NCBI GenBank assembly: GCA_024699005.1
Contig: JAILQN010000097.1
Coordinates: 1-20,851 of the forward strand
Source of the DNA: Clostridia bacterium
GTDB taxonomy: Bacteria; Bacillota_A; Clostridia; Oscillospirales; Acutalibacteraceae
Direction of reading: 5' to 3'
DNA: 20,851 nt
Shown here: in pieces, positions 1 to 7,361 of the stretch
How the letters are laid out: every line of letters starts with the position of its first letter
Numbering within the stretch: position 1 is the first letter of the stretch
Notes under the pieces: generated by a model
What the model saw: only the letters and a program-made list of their open reading frames with translations
Database searches by the model: none
What the model was told of the DNA's origin: nothing
Made by a program: the position numbers and the translations under genes

Positions 1-2166
1 ATAGGGGGAACGTTCGGAGAGATAAGGATTATACCCCCACGCCATAAGCGACACGTCGTCCGTATCGCCGTGTTCGGAGCTGATCTTCTGGACCATTGCC
101 TGCACGGGCGTGAGCTGGTTTTTGCCGCCGAAGGGCATCAGAACGCTTCCGGCGCCTATGGTGGAGTCGAAACACTCGGACAACCCGCGTTTTGAGCAGA
201 TGTTGAGGTCAGACGCGAGCCCCGTAAGGCGCTCTTTAAAGGAACCGGAATCAGTTATAAGTGAGTCAGACAATTGCACATTGCACATTGCACATTGCAC
301 ATTGATATGCTTCTCTGCGCCGTTTGAATTAAGGAACTCGCGGCTTATATCGACTATCGTATTCCCCTGCCACTTCATGACAAGCCTGCCGGAATCCGTG
401 ACCTTCGCCACGGGAACGGCGTTCAGGTTTTCTTTTTTCGCTTCGTCAATGAACCTGTCCACGTCCTGTGCAGCCACGACGACAGCCATCCTCTCCTGCG
501 ATTCGCTGATGGCGAGTTCGGTGCCGTCAAGACCCTCGTATTTTTTCGGGACCGCGTCGAGATCGATATCAAGCCCGTCCGCAAGCTCCCCGACCGCGAC
601 GGATACGCCGCCCGCGCCGAAGTCGTTGCAGCGTTTTATGAGCCGGCTGACCTCACCCTTGCGGAACAGTCTCTGCAGCTTGCGCTCCACGGGGGCGTTG
701 CCCTTCTGGACCTCCGCCGAACAGGTCTCGACGGATTTCAGATTGTGCGCCTTGGACGAACCCGTCGCGCCGCCTATGCCGTCGCGCCCGGTATCGCCCC
801 CCAGAAGGATAACGACGTCGCCGGGCTCCGGTCTCTCGCGTCTGACGTTCGCCTGCGGAGCCGCCGCGATCACCGCGCCGATCTCCATGTGCTTCGCGGC
901 GTAGCCGGGATGGTATATCTCATCAACTATGCCCGTAGCGAGCCCTATCTGATTGCCGTAGGAGGAATACCCCGCCGCCGCGGTGGTGACGATCTTCCTT
1001 TGGGGCAGCTTGCCCGGGATGGTCCTGTCCAGCGGAGCCGTCGGATCGGCAGCGCCGGTCAGACGCATGGCGCCGTAAACGTAAGCCCTGCCTGAGAGCG
1101 GATCCCTTATGGCGCCGCCGATGCAGGTCGCCGCGCCGCCGAAGGGTTCGATCTCGGTCGGGTGATTGTGAGTTTCGTTCTTGAAGAGCAGCAGCCACGG
1201 TTCTGTTTTGCCGTCGACAGTCACGTCGATTTTGACCGTGCAGGCGTTTATCTCCTCGCTCTCGTCCAGTTTATCAAGCAAGCCCTGTTTTTTAAGGCTT
1301 TTTGCCGCGACGGTCGCGATGTCCATAAGGCATACGGGCGAGGTCCTGCCCAGACTCTCCCGCGTTGCAAGATATTCGTTATACGTCCGTTCGATCATGG
1401 GATCGCCGAATTTTACGGAGTCGATATTCGTCAGGAAAGTCGTGTGACGGCAGTGGTCGGACCAGTAGGTGTCCAGCATCCTTATCTCGGTGATCGTCGG
1501 TTCCCTGTCCTCCCCTTTGAAATACGCCTGACAAAAAGCGATATCGTCCGTGTCCATTGCCAGACCGAATTCGTCTATGAACGCCGCCAGACCTTCCCTG
1601 TCAAGAGAATTGAAACCGGCAAGAGTTCTGACGGTTTTCGGGATATCAAAATCCATTTTCAGCGTTTCCGGCAGATCCAGAGATGCCTCTCTCGCTTCTA
1701 CGGGGTTTATGACGTGCTTTTTGATCTTTTCGATTTCGGATTCGGAAAGATTTCCGTACAGCGCGTATACCTTCGCGGATCGGATAAGCGGCCTGTCCCC
1801 CTGCGAGATGAGCTGGATGCACTGCTCTGCGGAATCCGCCCTCTGATCGAACTGCCCCGGGAGATACTCAACTGCAAATAAATGTACACTGTTCGATATG
1901 CAACGTTCTGTTGATTCTTCGGGACATTGCACATTGTACATTGCACATTGCACATTGTCATAAACGTCGTCGGTCTGCGGTTCGGAAAATACTGTCTTTA
2001 TGGCATAACCGAACAGCTCCGGAGTGATATTCTCCGCGTCGTAGCGATTGAACAGACGCAGTTCACGGACTCCCGGGATACCCAGGAAATCTCTTATATC
2101 GTTTTTAAGAGCCCGGGCCTCGTTCCTGAGGCCCTCTTTTTTTTCAACGTAAACTCTGTATACCAT
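1..2166 (-). CDS. purL: Phosphoribosylformylglycinamidine synthase, fused clostridial type (3' end outside window)
   Basis: PurL converts FGAR, glutamine and ATP to FGAM, the fourth step of purine synthesis. I read one open frame of 722 codons from ATG at 2166 (GGAG about 9 nt upstream) to the left edge, so the C-terminal part, including any glutaminase domain, is outside. Visible landmarks are an N-terminal PurS-like region, FAVEYLPGQFDQRADS from residue 97, the synthetase signature FKNETHNHPTEIEPFGG from residue 328, GGDTGRDGIGGATGSS near 456, and FDSTIGAGSVLMPFGGK after residue 660. This matches the long single-chain PurL of Clostridia rather than separate PurS/PurL/PurQ. It is the last gene of the operon seen here, 53 bp after purD. 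Oddity: residues 71-81 and 622-632 are encoded by two 33-bp heptad repeats, in frame, in linkers between conserved blocks. Confidence 0.96.
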   Translation of the reverse strand, partial: MVYRVYVEKKEGLRNEARALKNDIRDFLGIPGVRELRLFNRYDAENITPELFGYAIKTVFSEPQTDDVYDNVQCAMYNVQCPEESTERCISNSVHLFAVEYLPGQFDQRADSAEQCIQLISQGDRPLIRSAKVYALYGNLSESEIEKIKKHVINPVEAREASLDLPETLKMDFDIPKTVRTLAGFNSLDREGLAAFIDEFGLAMDTDDIAFCQAYFKGEDREPTITEIRMLDTYWSDHCRHTTFLTNIDSVKFGDPMIERTYNEYLATRESLGRTSPVCLMDIATVAAKSLKKQGLLDKLDESEEINACTVKIDVTVDGKTEPWLLLFKNETHNHPTEIEPFGGAATCIGGAIRDPLSGRAYVYGAMRLTGAADPTAPLDRTIPGKLPQRKIVTTAAAGYSSYGNQIGLATGIVDEIYHPGYAAKHMEIGAVIAAAPQANVRRERPEPGDVVILLGGDTGRDGIGGATGSSKAHNLKSVETCSAEVQKGNAPVERKLQRLFRKGEVSRLIKRCNDFGAGGVSVAVGELADGLDIDLDAVPKKYEGLDGTELAISESQERMAVVVAAQDVDRFIDEAKKENLNAVPVAKVTDSGRLVMKWQGNTIVDISREFLNSNGAEKHINVQCAMCNVQLSDSLITDSGSFKERLTGLASDLNICSKRGLSECFDSTIGAGSVLMPFGGKNQLTPVQAMVQKISSEHGDTDDVSLMAWGYNPYLSERSPY
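271..303 (-). repeat. 33-bp heptad unit inside purL (second copy)
   Basis: On the coding strand this is AATGTGC four times followed by AATTG, exactly 33 bp. It is translated as N-V-Q-C-A-M-C-N-V-Q-L, PurL residues 622-632, between DISREFLNSNG and the block starting SDSLITDSG. The sequence is identical to the unit at 3691-3723 in the purD-purH gap. No target duplication is obvious at the edges. Confidence 0.93.
1924..1956 (-). repeat. 33-bp heptad unit inside purL (first copy)
   Basis: The coding strand reads AATGTGC, AATGTGC, AATGTAC, AATGTGC, AATGT. It encodes N-V-Q-C-A-M-Y-N-V-Q-C, residues 71-81 of PurL, immediately after TDDVYD and before the conserved FAVEYLPGQ. The variant third heptad (AATGTAC) is shared with the copy in potD. 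The segment between the two conserved blocks is 26 residues; from memory, clostridial homologues have about ten. Confidence 0.93.
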
Positions 2167-2205
2167 GATCTGATCTCCAAAACCTTATAAGTGATGGTTT
2201 ATATA

Positions 2206-2240
2206 TCAAAACTCAAAACTCAAAGCTCAACACTCAAAGC
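2206..2240 (-). repeat. Heptad array TTTGAGT, five units, covering the purD stop codon
   Basis: The plus strand reads TCAAAAC, TCAAAAC, TCAAAGC, TCAACAC, TCAAAGC, five units of 7 bp. On the purD coding strand the array supplies the last residues (about S-V-E-L) and the TGA stop at 2220-2222, and it continues into the 53-bp purD-purL gap. Its sequence differs from the AATGTGC family but the period is the same. Confidence 0.85.
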
Positions 2241-3485
2241 TTTCTTTCCGATGTCGTGTCTGTAATACTGATTGTCAAAGCTTATCTTTGCGGTGATCGC
2301 GTACGCTTCCGCTATGGCCTGTTCAAGCGTATCGCCGACAGCCGTCGCGCCGAGGACCCTGCCGCCGTTGGTGTAAAGCTCGCCGTCCTTATTTACCGCT
2401 CCGGCAAAATATATATTTTCAAGACACTCGTCGGGAACGGTTATCAATTTGCCCTTCTGATAAGAGATCGGATAGCCGCGGGAGGCGGAAATGACGCAGC
2501 AGGCGTGTTTGCCGCTGAATTTTACCATTTCGGGAGTCAGCCTTTCCTCCGTCACGGCAAGCATGATCTCAAGCAGGTCGCTCTCGAGGAGCGGCAGCAC
2601 GACCTGGGTCTCCGGGTCGCCGAAACGACAGTTGTACTCTATCACCTTCGGTCCGTCCGGAGTCAGCATCAATCCGAAATACAGGCAGCCTTTGAAAGTC
2701 CTGCCTTCGCTGTTCATCGCCTTCATCGTAGGGATAAAGATCTCATCCACGCACTGCTTTGCTATCCCGTCCGTATAATACGGATTCGGTGCCACGGTGC
2801 CCATGCCGCCGGTGTTCGGGCCGGAATCATTGTCGCCGGCGCGCTTATGATCCATGGAAGAGACCATCGGAACAAGGGTCTTGCCGTCGGTGAACGCCAG
2901 AACGGAGACTTCGGGGCCTGTCAGATACTCTTCTATGACCACGGTATCGCCGCTCGCGCCGAACTTTTTGTCCACCATGGCGCTTTTTATCGCCGCGCTT
3001 GCCTCTTCGTAATTCCCGGCTATCACAACGCCCTTTCCCAGAGCCAGACCGTCCGCCTTGATGACAGCAGGATACGAAGATCCGGAGAAGTATCCGAGCG
3101 CGTCTTCGGCGGAGGTGAATATCTCATACGCAGCCGTGGGGATATTATAGCGCTTCATCAGATCCTTTGAAAAAGCCTTGCTGCCCTCTATGATCGCCGC
3201 CTTTTTGTCGGGACCGAAACAGGGAACGCCCCGGGCGTTCAGCGCGTCCACCATACCCATGCACAAAGGATCGTCCGGCGTGACCACCGCGTAATCTATA
3301 TTTTCACGTACGGCGAATTCACATACGCCGTCGATATCCGTCGCGGCGATATTGACGCATTCACCGTCATTTTCCATCCCGCCGTTGCCCGGCAGAATAT
3401 ATATTTTCTCCGCTTTCGGATTTTCTTTTAACTTTTTGACAACGGCGTGCTCTCTGCCGCCGGAACCCACTACAAGAATCCGCAT
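2220..3485 (-). CDS. purD: Phosphoribosylamine--glycine ligase (GAR synthetase)
   Basis: PurD joins glycine to phosphoribosylamine with ATP, the second step of the pathway, and is an ATP-grasp enzyme. The 421-residue length is usual for the family. Visible motifs are the N-terminal GSGGREHA at residues 7-14, the ATP-grasp segment with GLALGKGVVI, SMDHKRAGDNDSGPNTGGMG, and the metal/nucleotide motif NCRFGDPE at about 285-292. The ATG at 3485 has AAAGGA about 7 nt upstream (GAAAGGATAAAACATG). It lies between purH (292-bp gap filled by a repeat element) and purL. The C-terminus is normal up to DIGKKAL; the last four residues and the stop come from a heptad repeat. Confidence 0.97.
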   Translation of the reverse strand: MRILVVGSGGREHAVVKKLKENPKAEKIYILPGNGGMENDGECVNIAATDIDGVCEFAVRENIDYAVVTPDDPLCMGMVDALNARGVPCFGPDKKAAIIEGSKAFSKDLMKRYNIPTAAYEIFTSAEDALGYFSGSSYPAVIKADGLALGKGVVIAGNYEEASAAIKSAMVDKKFGASGDTVVIEEYLTGPEVSVLAFTDGKTLVPMVSSMDHKRAGDNDSGPNTGGMGTVAPNPYYTDGIAKQCVDEIFIPTMKAMNSEGRTFKGCLYFGLMLTPDGPKVIEYNCRFGDPETQVVLPLLESDLLEIMLAVTEERLTPEMVKFSGKHACCVISASRGYPISYQKGKLITVPDECLENIYFAGAVNKDGELYTNGGRVLGATAVGDTLEQAIAEAYAITAKISFDNQYYRHDIGKKALSVEL

Positions 3486-3526
3486 GTTTTATCCTTTCGT
3501 TTTTTCAGTCAAGAGATCATATGAAT

Positions 3527-3552
3527 AATGTGCAGTTTGCAATGTGCAATTA
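3527..3552 (+). repeat. Short heptad unit beside the purD-purH element
   Basis: Reads AATGTGC, AGTTTGC, AATGTGC, AATTA: three heptads plus the same AATTA terminus seen in the 33-bp units. It lies 4 bp outside the left end of the element at 3557-3723, so this gap holds more than one generation of heptad sequence. Confidence 0.75.
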
Positions 3553-3556
3553 TATC

Positions 3557-3723
3557 AATGTGCAACCAGTGATGTGTAATATGTAATTGCGTCACAAAAG
3601 ATCCCGGCAATTTACTGCACACCGCCCCGTCAGTGTCAAAACTCAATCCACCGGAGCGGAGACATGTCAGCAGTTATACAATCCAAAGCGCAATTGCACA
3701 TTGCACATTGCACATTGCACATT
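3557..3723. mobile_element. MITE-like element with heptad termini, purD-purH gap
   Basis: Left end 3557-3589 is a decayed 33-bp unit (AATGTGC, AACCAGT, GATGTGT, AATATGT, AATTG). Right end 3691-3723 is a perfect unit on the opposite strand, (AATGTGC)4 AATTG. The 101-bp core 3590-3690 aligns without gaps to the two cores in the rimM-trmD gap, sharing CACCGCCCCGTCAG and, on the right side, GCGGAGAC..GTCAGCAGTTATAC.ATCCAAAGCG. The inner termini TAATTGCGT/GCGCAATTG form inverted repeats, and the core arms are themselves imperfectly complementary (CCGCC...GGCGG in the other copies). There is no coding capacity. It fills most of the 292-bp gap, so purH and purD must be joined by readthrough or an undetected promoter. 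Confidence 0.8.
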
Positions 3724-3777
3724 AATCCAAGCCGCCGTCACCGCTGAAGAATTGTCAATCCCACTGTCGACGCATCC

Positions 3778-4962
3778 TCAATGATGGAACAGCCTCATCC
3801 CCGTGAACGCCATTACGATGCCGTGTTTATCGCAGGCGTCGATCACAAGATCGTCCCTGACGGAGCCGCCGGGTTCCGCTATATACGAAACGCCGCTTCT
3901 GAACGCCCGCTCTATATTGTCGCTGAACGGGAAAAACGCGTCCGAACCGAGAGAGACGCCGGTGATACCGTCCAGATACGCCCTCTGCTCCTCATCGGTA
4001 AAGGGCTCCGGCTTTTCGGTAAAATACCGCTCCCATATGCCGTCGGCAGTCACGTCCTCTTCGTTTTTGTTTATATATCCGTCGATAACGTTGTCCCTGT
4101 CGGGCCTGCCGAGCGTAGATTTGAACGGAAGACCGAGCACCTTGTCGCTCTGACGCAGGAACCAGGTGTCAGCCTTGGAGCCCGCGAGCCTTGTGCAGTG
4201 TATGCGGCTCTGCTGCCCGGCGCCCACGCCTATCGCCTGACCGCCGCAGGCGAAGCAGACGGAATTGGACTGTGTGTATTTGAGCGTGATCAGCGAGATG
4301 ATAAGATCGGTGACTGCGGTTTCCGGCAGATTTTTGTTTCCGGTCACAATGTTTTCAAGAAGCGATCTGTCGATTTTGAAATTGTTCCTGCCCTGGCGGA
4401 AGGTCACTCCGAAGACCTGCTTCGTCTCCTGTTCTGCGGGGATATAATCCGGATCGATCCTGACTATATTATAGCCGCCCTTCCTTTTGGATCTGAGGAT
4501 CTCCAGCGCTTCGGGAGTATAGCCCGGGGCAATGATCCCGTCGGAGACCTCGCGTTTCAGGATAAGAGCGGTCGTTTCGTCGCAGATATCGGAAAGAGCC
4601 GCCCAGTCGCCGAAGGAACACATCCTGTCGGTGCCCCTCGCCCTGGCGTAGGCGCAGGCAACGGGAGAATCGTCAAGGCCCTCTATATCGTCCACAAAAG
4701 AGGCTCTTTTCAGTTTTTCCGGCAGCGGCAGTCCTACGGCTGCGCTCGTCGGGCTGACGTGCTTGAAGGACGCCGCGGCGCTAAGACCGGTCGCCTCTTT
4801 AAGCTCTTTTACAAGCTGCCAGGAATTGAAAGCGTCCAGGAAGTTGATATATCCGGGTCTGCCGTTCAGGATCTCTATCGGCAGATCTGAACCGTCCGCC
4901 ATAAAGATCTGCGCGGGCTTCTGATTGGGATTGCAGCCGTATTTAAGCTCGAAAGAATTCAT
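3778..4962 (-). CDS. purH: AICAR formyltransferase, stand-alone (no IMP cyclohydrolase domain)
   Basis: This enzyme formylates AICAR with 10-formyl-tetrahydrofolate to FAICAR, the step before IMP. At 394 residues it holds only the transformylase half of the usual bifunctional PurH (about 510-530 residues). The N-terminal MGS-type cyclohydrolase domain is absent, and the protein begins MNSFELKYGCNPNQ, normally mid-protein. The catalytic Lys-His pair is present in SFKHVSPTSAA (K67, H68), and it ends with the typical TGMRLFHH. The start ATG at 4962 has AAGGGG just upstream, formed by the end of the preceding gene, only 4 bp away. That gene is a PurO-type cyclohydrolase that would supply the missing activity. 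Confidence 0.95.
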   Translation of the reverse strand: MNSFELKYGCNPNQKPAQIFMADGSDLPIEILNGRPGYINFLDAFNSWQLVKELKEATGLSAAASFKHVSPTSAAVGLPLPEKLKRASFVDDIEGLDDSPVACAYARARGTDRMCSFGDWAALSDICDETTALILKREVSDGIIAPGYTPEALEILRSKRKGGYNIVRIDPDYIPAEQETKQVFGVTFRQGRNNFKIDRSLLENIVTGNKNLPETAVTDLIISLITLKYTQSNSVCFACGGQAIGVGAGQQSRIHCTRLAGSKADTWFLRQSDKVLGLPFKSTLGRPDRDNVIDGYINKNEEDVTADGIWERYFTEKPEPFTDEEQRAYLDGITGVSLGSDAFFPFSDNIERAFRSGVSYIAEPGGSVRDDLVIDACDKHGIVMAFTGMRLFHH

Positions 4963-4966
4963 AACT

Positions 4967-5689
4967 TTACCCCTTATTCTTGTTGATCACTCTTGTGTCG
5001 GTCCCGCCGGTCGTGAGATCGGTATAAGACACATACAGAGATATCTTATTGTTCCCGTCAAGAGATTCCCATATCGCGTCCGCGAAATCGTCTATCCCGT
5101 CCGGGATCGCGATACGCTCCGGCTCGCCCTGAAACGTCGGAATCGGGTTGCCGTCCGTAACGTAAGTATGTATAAAATGTCCGAGTCCGGCTTTGGACGG
5201 ATAAGCGAACATGTAACGGGCGCAGTCCGTACCTTCGGAGTCGATGCTCTTGAGTATGCTCATCTTATACGAAAAACCGCCGTCCGCGAACGTTATCATT
5301 CCGCTTATACGCGGCGTAAAATTGGGAGTGTCAGGTTCAAATTCTCTTGACATCAGGGCGTGATTGAAACACTTTCCGGCTTTCAGCCCCTCGGATATCG
5401 TATCGGTCTGATCGCCGTTGGTCACGATAAGATTGTTTTCATATCTTCTGACCGCGGCGTAGATGATCAGCGACGGATCCTCTACTTTGGATGCGTCAAA
5501 AGGCTCCGTGAACAGCGCTCCGTCACGCTCGACAAAAATACGGTTGCGGGAGTTCGCGCTCCTGCCCATTATGAAATACGCGGCGACGGCCTTCGAGCCG
5601 TCTTCCGATCTGCCGAGGATTATTCCCCTGCCGGGATAGGGATTGCCGCTTAATAATTCTTCGATTTTATTGATCTTATAAATATCCAT
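4967..5689 (-). CDS. purO: IMP cyclohydrolase, PurO family
   Basis: PurO closes the ring of FAICAR to give IMP, the last step to IMP. PurO (COG3363) was described in archaea and is unrelated to the PurH cyclohydrolase domain. The 240-residue protein shows the pattern I recall from bacterial members: NPYPGRGIILGRS near residue 16, AYFIMGRSANSRNR near 36, TNGDQTDT near 94, NHALMSREFEPDTPNFTPRI near 109, GHFIHTYVTDGNP in the second half, and a late DDFADAIWESL. It starts 3 bp after the purN stop with GAGGA upstream, and ends 4 bp before purH, so the three are almost certainly co-translated. Assignment is by recalled family motifs; the pairing with a cyclohydrolase-less PurH strongly supports it. 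Confidence 0.9.
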   Translation of the reverse strand: MDIYKINKIEELLSGNPYPGRGIILGRSEDGSKAVAAYFIMGRSANSRNRIFVERDGALFTEPFDASKVEDPSLIIYAAVRRYENNLIVTNGDQTDTISEGLKAGKCFNHALMSREFEPDTPNFTPRISGMITFADGGFSYKMSILKSIDSEGTDCARYMFAYPSKAGLGHFIHTYVTDGNPIPTFQGEPERIAIPDGIDDFADAIWESLDGNNKISLYVSYTDLTTGGTDTRVINKNKG

Positions 5690-5692
5690 TTT

Positions 5693-6310
5693 TCATTCCT
5701 CACCGGACTGCGCCGCCATTATTTCCGCCGAGACCTTTTCCGCCGCCCGGGGCAGAAGTATCCACTCCGCCTGTTCCATCACCCTTCTCTGCAGGGTCTC
5801 CGGCGTGTCGCCGGGGAGCACTTCCACCGCCTTCTGGGCTATTATCTCACCGCCGTCGGGTATCTCGTTCACGAAGTGAACCGTGGCTCCTGTGACCTTG
5901 ACCCCCTTGTCAAGGGCGGCGCGGTGGACCCTGAGCCCGTAAAAGCCCTTGCCGCAGAAAGACGGGATCAGCGACGGATGCACGTTGATTATCCGTTTTT
6001 CATATCGTTTTGTGAAATCCGGGCTCAGTATGCACATAAACCCTGCAAGTATGATCAGCCCGATACCGTTTTCACTGAGCACACCGGTTATTGCTTCCTC
6101 AAATTCGGTCTGCGTCCTGTCCGCTTTCGTGACGACAGCTGTCGGGATGCCCGCCTGTTTCGCCCTTTCGAGAGCGTATGCGCCGGGATTGTTCGACAGC
6201 ACAAGACATATCTCACCGCTTGTGAGCACGCCGGATTTTTCGCTGTCGATAAGAGCCTGAAGATTGGTCCCCCCGCCGGAAACAAAGACTGCTATTTTTA
6301 CTTTATTCAT
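5693..6310 (-). CDS. purN: Phosphoribosylglycinamide formyltransferase (GART)
   Basis: PurN transfers a formyl group from 10-formyl-tetrahydrofolate to GAR, making FGAR for PurL. It is 205 residues, typical of the family. The phosphate-binding N-terminus VSGGGTNLQALI is at about 10-21. The catalytic triad is visible as N109 and H111 in NVHPSLIPSF and D152 in NEIPDGGEII. The start ATG at 6310 overlaps the purM stop by 4 bp, indicating translational coupling, and it ends 3 bp before purO. Confidence 0.96.
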   Translation of the reverse strand: MNKVKIAVFVSGGGTNLQALIDSEKSGVLTSGEICLVLSNNPGAYALERAKQAGIPTAVVTKADRTQTEFEEAITGVLSENGIGLIILAGFMCILSPDFTKRYEKRIINVHPSLIPSFCGKGFYGLRVHRAALDKGVKVTGATVHFVNEIPDGGEIIAQKAVEVLPGDTPETLQRRVMEQAEWILLPRAAEKVSAEIMAAQSGEE

Positions 6311-7359
6311 CTGATCTTTATTTTATTCTCACCGGAAATTATCTCGCCGATGATATAGGCGTCCTCGCCGTTCTGTTTAAGGATCTCCAATGCTCTGTCC
6401 GCGTCGGACTTATCCACCGTAATGCTCATTCCCACGCCCATATTGAAGGTGTTGAACATATCGCGCTCCGACACGTCCCCTGCTTTTGCGATAAGCGAGA
6501 ACACCGGCGGCGTTATGACCGCCGATTTTTCAACGCAGGCGCAGAGCCCCGCAGGGATGCTTCTGGGGATATTCTCGTAAAAGCCGCCGCCGGTGATATG
6601 CGAGATACCGTGAACGGCAACTGCTTTCAGAAGCTCCAGCACCGGACGCACGTAAATTTTCGTGGGCGTAAGAAGCGTTTCAAGAAGTCCCTTTCCGCCG
6701 AGCTCCGCGACGGGCTTATTCAGCTCCGAAGCGTCGGCTCCGCCGATATCGAACACCTTTCTGACAAGGGAGAAGCCGTTGGAGTGCACGCCGCTTGAGG
6801 GCAGGGCAATTATAACGTCGCCCGCCCCGGTTTCGTTTATATCTATTATCTTCTCCTCATCGACTATACCGGTCGCGAAACCGGCGAGGTCATATTCGTC
6901 TGCGGGATAGAAGCCCGGCATTTCGGCGGTCTCTCCGCCGATAAGAGCGCAACCGGACTGCACGCAGCCGTCCGCCACGCCTTTCACGATCTGTTCGATC
7001 CTTTCGGGGATATTTTTGCCGCAGGCGATATAATCGAGGAAGAACATGGGAGCGGCGCCGCAGCAGATTATGTCGTTCACGCACATCGCCACGCAGTCGA
7101 CGCCGACGGTGTCGTGCTTATCCAGAATAAAAGCAAGCTTAAGTTTTGTACCCACGCCGTCGGTGCCGCTGACCAGCAGCGGTTTTTTCATCCCGGCGAG
7201 GTCCGGGCGGAACAGCCCCCCGAAGCCGCCTATATCGGACGCCGCGCCGTAGTTCGCGGTCCTTGCGATATGGCTTTTCATAAGCTCCACAGCCCGGTAT
7301 CCGGCGGTGATATCCACTCCCGCCTGTTCGTAAGCTTTGGAGGAAGAATTTTCGATCAT
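6307..7359 (-). CDS. purM: Phosphoribosylformylglycinamidine cyclo-ligase (AIR synthetase)
   Basis: PurM closes FGAM to AIR with ATP. I choose ATG at 7359 (350 residues) over a CTG eight codons upstream, because AAAGGA lies about 7 nt before it (GGAAAGGAATAAATATG) and the protein then starts in the family manner, MIENSSSKAYEQAGVDI. Characteristic blocks are VSGTDGVGTKLKLA, DCVAMCVNDIICCGA, GGETAEMPGFY, SSGVHSNGFSLVR and THGG-like HITGGGFYENIPR. The length is as expected. It starts 2 bp after the purF stop and overlaps purN by 4 bp. Confidence 0.96.
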   Translation of the reverse strand: MIENSSSKAYEQAGVDITAGYRAVELMKSHIARTANYGAASDIGGFGGLFRPDLAGMKKPLLVSGTDGVGTKLKLAFILDKHDTVGVDCVAMCVNDIICCGAAPMFFLDYIACGKNIPERIEQIVKGVADGCVQSGCALIGGETAEMPGFYPADEYDLAGFATGIVDEEKIIDINETGAGDVIIALPSSGVHSNGFSLVRKVFDIGGADASELNKPVAELGGKGLLETLLTPTKIYVRPVLELLKAVAVHGISHITGGGFYENIPRSIPAGLCACVEKSAVITPPVFSLIAKAGDVSERDMFNTFNMGVGMSITVDKSDADRALEILKQNGEDAYIIGEIISGENKIKIR

Positions 7360-7361
7360 AT

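Noticed and set aside
3587..3784. A 65-codon open frame across the purD-purH gap
   Set aside because: It lies in the repeat element, partly because heptads contain no stops; no ribosome binding site or protein-like composition supports it.
3781..4890. Long open frame on the plus strand opposite purH (369 codons)
   Set aside because: It is the antisense shadow of purH, with no ribosome binding site and no recognisable domain; the opposite strand has clear family motifs.
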